This document shows, in pieces, positions 60,320 to 64,000 of a stretch of DNA of 64,000 bases. Under the pieces are notes generated by a model. That model saw only the letters and a program-made list of their open reading frames with translations, did no database searches and was not told the origin of the DNA. Both the position numbers and the translations under genes were made by a program. The stretch is from Methylocaldum marinum (GTDB lineage: Bacteria > Pseudomonadota > Gammaproteobacteria > Methylococcales > Methylococcaceae), in contig NZ_AP017928.1 of NCBI RefSeq assembly GCF_003584645.1, positions 4,726,833 through 4,790,832 on the forward strand, written 5' to 3'. How positions within the stretch are numbered: position 1 is the first letter of the stretch; every line of letters starts with the position of its first letter.

Positions 60320-60820
60320 ATGTTGCTGTATGTCCTGTTCTATTCCGCGGCCCTGGTGAGCGTCGTGTCGACGGCGCTGGTAATCGCCTCGCTCAACGCG
60401 GTGCACGCCCTGTTGTACGTGATTCTGTCCCTGCTCGCCTCGGGCGTCGTGTTCTACCTCATGGGGGCTTACTATGCGGCGATGCTTCAGATCATCGTTC
60501 ATGTCGGGGCGATCATGATGCTGTTCCTGTTCGTGATCATGTTGCTGAATCTCGGGAGACGTACGCTGGAGCAGGAGAGAAAATGGCTGCCGGCCGCCGC
60601 CTGGCGCTGGCCTTCCGCGATGGCGGCGGTGCTGCTCACCGAGCTCATTTTCGTTCTGATGCAGCAAGAGCCGGCCGTACTCGGCCACATCGTCGCTTCC
60701 AAGGAAGTAGGCATCCGGCTGCTCGGGCCTTACGTGCTGGCGGTCGAACTGGCGTCCATGCTGCTTCTGGCCGGATTGGTCGGAGCGTATCACTTGACCC
60801 GGCAAGAGGTGGAAAAATGA
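60320..60820 (+). CDS. nuoJ: NADH-quinone oxidoreductase subunit J
   Basis: 166 residues with five membrane helices. The conserved third helix HVGAIMMLFLFVIMLLN, preceded by YYAAMLQIIV, identifies NuoJ. It overlaps nuoK by four bases. Confidence 0.94.
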   Translation: MLLYVLFYSAALVSVVSTALVIASLNAVHALLYVILSLLASGVVFYLMGAYYAAMLQIIVHVGAIMMLFLFVIMLLNLGRRTLEQERKWLPAAAWRWPSAMAAVLLTELIFVLMQQEPAVLGHIVASKEVGIRLLGPYVLAVELASMLLLAGLVGAYHLTRQEVEK

Positions 60821-61128
60821 CCGAAACCATTCCCGAGGGGCACGGGCTGTTGCTGGCGGGCGTGCTGTTCGCCCTGGGGCTGACCGGCGTGCTGGTGCGG
60901 CGCAACCTTCTGTTCATGCTGATCTCGCTGGAAATCATGTTGAACGCGGCGGGACTGGCGTTCATCGTGGCCGGTTCGCGCTGGAATCAGGCCGATGGGC
61001 AGATCATGTACCTGTTGGTCCTGGCGATGGCGGCGGCCGAGGTGTGCGTGGCCATGGGGCTGGTGACCCAGATGCATCACCGCTTCCACACTTTGGACGT
61101 GGACGCGGTGAGCCGGATGAAGGGCTGA
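60817..61128 (+). CDS. nuoK: NADH-quinone oxidoreductase subunit K
   Basis: 103 residues with three helices. The membrane Glu of helix 2 is in LLFMLISLEIMLNAAGL, and the second in AMAAAEVCVAMGL. It is part of the proton path beside NuoJ. Confidence 0.95.
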   Translation: MTETIPEGHGLLLAGVLFALGLTGVLVRRNLLFMLISLEIMLNAAGLAFIVAGSRWNQADGQIMYLLVLAMAAAEVCVAMGLVTQMHHRFHTLDVDAVSRMKG

Positions 61129-61416
61129 GGCCCGAAGGTCCCGTACGAAGGGCAAAGCCGCCAGGTCGTGCCCATCGTCGCCGGTTCGACCGGCACGCTG
61201 CGCACTGCTCGCCCCTTCCCCGGGGTTCGTCCCGCGGGCCAGCCGGTTTCGATGGGCATGCTGCGCTTTGCCCATCCTACTAAAACTTGGAGGCCGGCTC
61301 GGTATCGGCGTTTCCGGGTTTGAACGCCGTATCGATTGTTCGCGATGAGGGGATATTCCCTCCGAGAGACTCATGGACGCCGGACAACCCTCGAAAAACG
61401 ACAAAGGAGAAGACGG
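61129..61416. repeat. Palindromic intergenic repeat between nuoK and nuoL
   Basis: About 290 bases in an otherwise compact operon. GATGGGC (61251-61257) and GCCCATC (61270-61276) form a hairpin around a GCTGCGCTTT loop, and GGGCAAAGC at 61150 is the inverse of GCTTTGCCC at 61265. The motif resembles a widespread intergenic repeat of gammaproteobacteria. No gene is present. Confidence 0.6.
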
Positions 61417-63248
<1,832 letters not shown>

Positions 63249-63249
<1 letters not shown>

Positions 63250-64000
63250 TGCTGGCTGGGCTGATTCTGGTGTTGGTGGCGGGCGGCCTGCTGGCCTGGC
63301 CGGCGGAGCGCTATGCCGCGAATGCGCCGCGCTGGATCGCCCTCTCCGCACTGTTATTGGACGCCGCCTTGCTCGTCCCTTATTTCGCGGGCGGTTTTCC
63401 GGAAGCCGGCGTCTGGCTGGACGAGGTCCGCTGGCGCTGGATACCGCGTTTCGGCATCGGCTTTCATCTCGGAGTCGACGGCGTCAGCCTGTTGCTGATC
63501 GCCCTGACGGTTTTTCTCGGCTTCGTGGCGGTGGCGGTTTCCTGGACCGAGATCAGGGAGCGGTCCGGGTTTTTTCATTTCAATCTGTTGTGGACACTGG
63601 CCGGCGTGCTGGGGGTGTTCCTCGCCCTGGACCTGTTCCTGTTCTTCGTGTTCTGGGAAATCATGATCGTACCCATGTATTTCCTGATCGCGCTGTGGGG
63701 ACACGAGAACCGCGCCTACGCGGCGATCAAGTTCTTTCTGTTCACCCAGGTCTCGGGGCTCCTGATGCTGCTGGCCCTGGTGGTGATGGTGGTCATCCAC
63801 TACCGCGACAGCGGGGTTTATACCTTCGACTATTTCGAACTCCTGGAGACGCATTTCGATGTCAATACCGCCTTGTGGCTGATGCTCGGATTCTTCATCG
63901 CCTTCACCGTGAAGTTGCCGGGCGTGCCGTTTCATACCTGGCTGCCGGATGCTCATACCCAGGCGCCGACCGGAGGCAGCGTCATTCTCGCCGGGGTGAT
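63249..64000 (+). CDS. nuoM: NADH-quinone oxidoreductase subunit M (partial)
   Basis: The first 250 residues only; the gene runs off the window. VFWEIMIVPMYFLIALWGHE has the key Glu, and FTVKLPGVPFHTWLPDAHTQAPTGGSVILAG has the catalytic Lys. The ATG overlaps the nuoL TGA by one base. Confidence 0.95.

Overview
The window reads as chromosomal DNA of a gammaproteobacterial methanotroph or methylotroph (Methylococcales-like). The basis is a formaldehyde-activating enzyme gene (fae), a pyrophosphate-dependent phosphofructokinase followed directly by a proton-pumping pyrophosphatase, a gammaproteobacterial dusB-fis-purH block, crp beside an OsmC gene, and a 14-subunit type nuo operon with fused nuoCD. 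Most of the window is GC-rich. AT-rich patches at about 33.8-37.2 kb and 53.3-54.3 kb stand out as accessory. I saw no rRNA, tRNA or CRISPR array.

Layout. 0-7.3 kb: an Ogt-AlkA fusion DNA-repair gene cut by the window edge, an HxlR regulator with operator palindromes shared with a MAPEG gene, a frameshifted SnoaL-like gene, small enzymes, and an OmpR/EnvZ-type two-component pair. 7.4-9.4 kb: a graveyard with a GNAT fragment and an IS5-like element that has cut a group II intron reverse transcriptase remnant. 9.4-15.2 kb: nitroreductase, fae, pfp and hppA. 15.3-30.4 kb: gcvT, a decayed IS630, then housekeeping genes (prlC, a GT39 glycosyltransferase, crp, osmC, speD, glcF, purH, fis, dusB) and a small glycosyltransferase cluster containing an internally deleted sterol desaturase.

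30.8-39.6 kb holds the most interesting locus. It has a coiled-coil outer-membrane barrel protein, a sigma-54 activator with GAFTGA, and five small secreted peptides. Each peptide carries a Sec signal peptide followed by a second, bacteriocin-like double-glycine leader. A stand-alone periplasmic C39-type cysteine peptidase gene ends the locus. Three peptide genes lie in 300-bp near-identical units, each with a -24/-12 promoter, an upstream GTAC-centred palindrome and a terminator. I infer a peptide (bacteriocin-like or Fap-amyloid-like) secretion system in which Sec export is followed by GG cleavage in the periplasm and release through the barrel.

39.6-50.2 kb: sixA, the osmoregulated periplasmic glucan genes mdoG-mdoH with an extra small gene between them, a UDG-like gene, ppnN, a monooxygenase, a SPOR protein and argS. 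50.4-64.0 kb: the nuo operon (nuoA to a partial nuoM). It is interrupted between nuoCD and nuoE by what looks like a lone integron cassette with a 59-bp attC. The cassette carries a Tse2-like toxin gene, split by a 92-bp inverted-repeat element with a CTAG duplication, and an intact Tsi2-like antitoxin or immunity gene.
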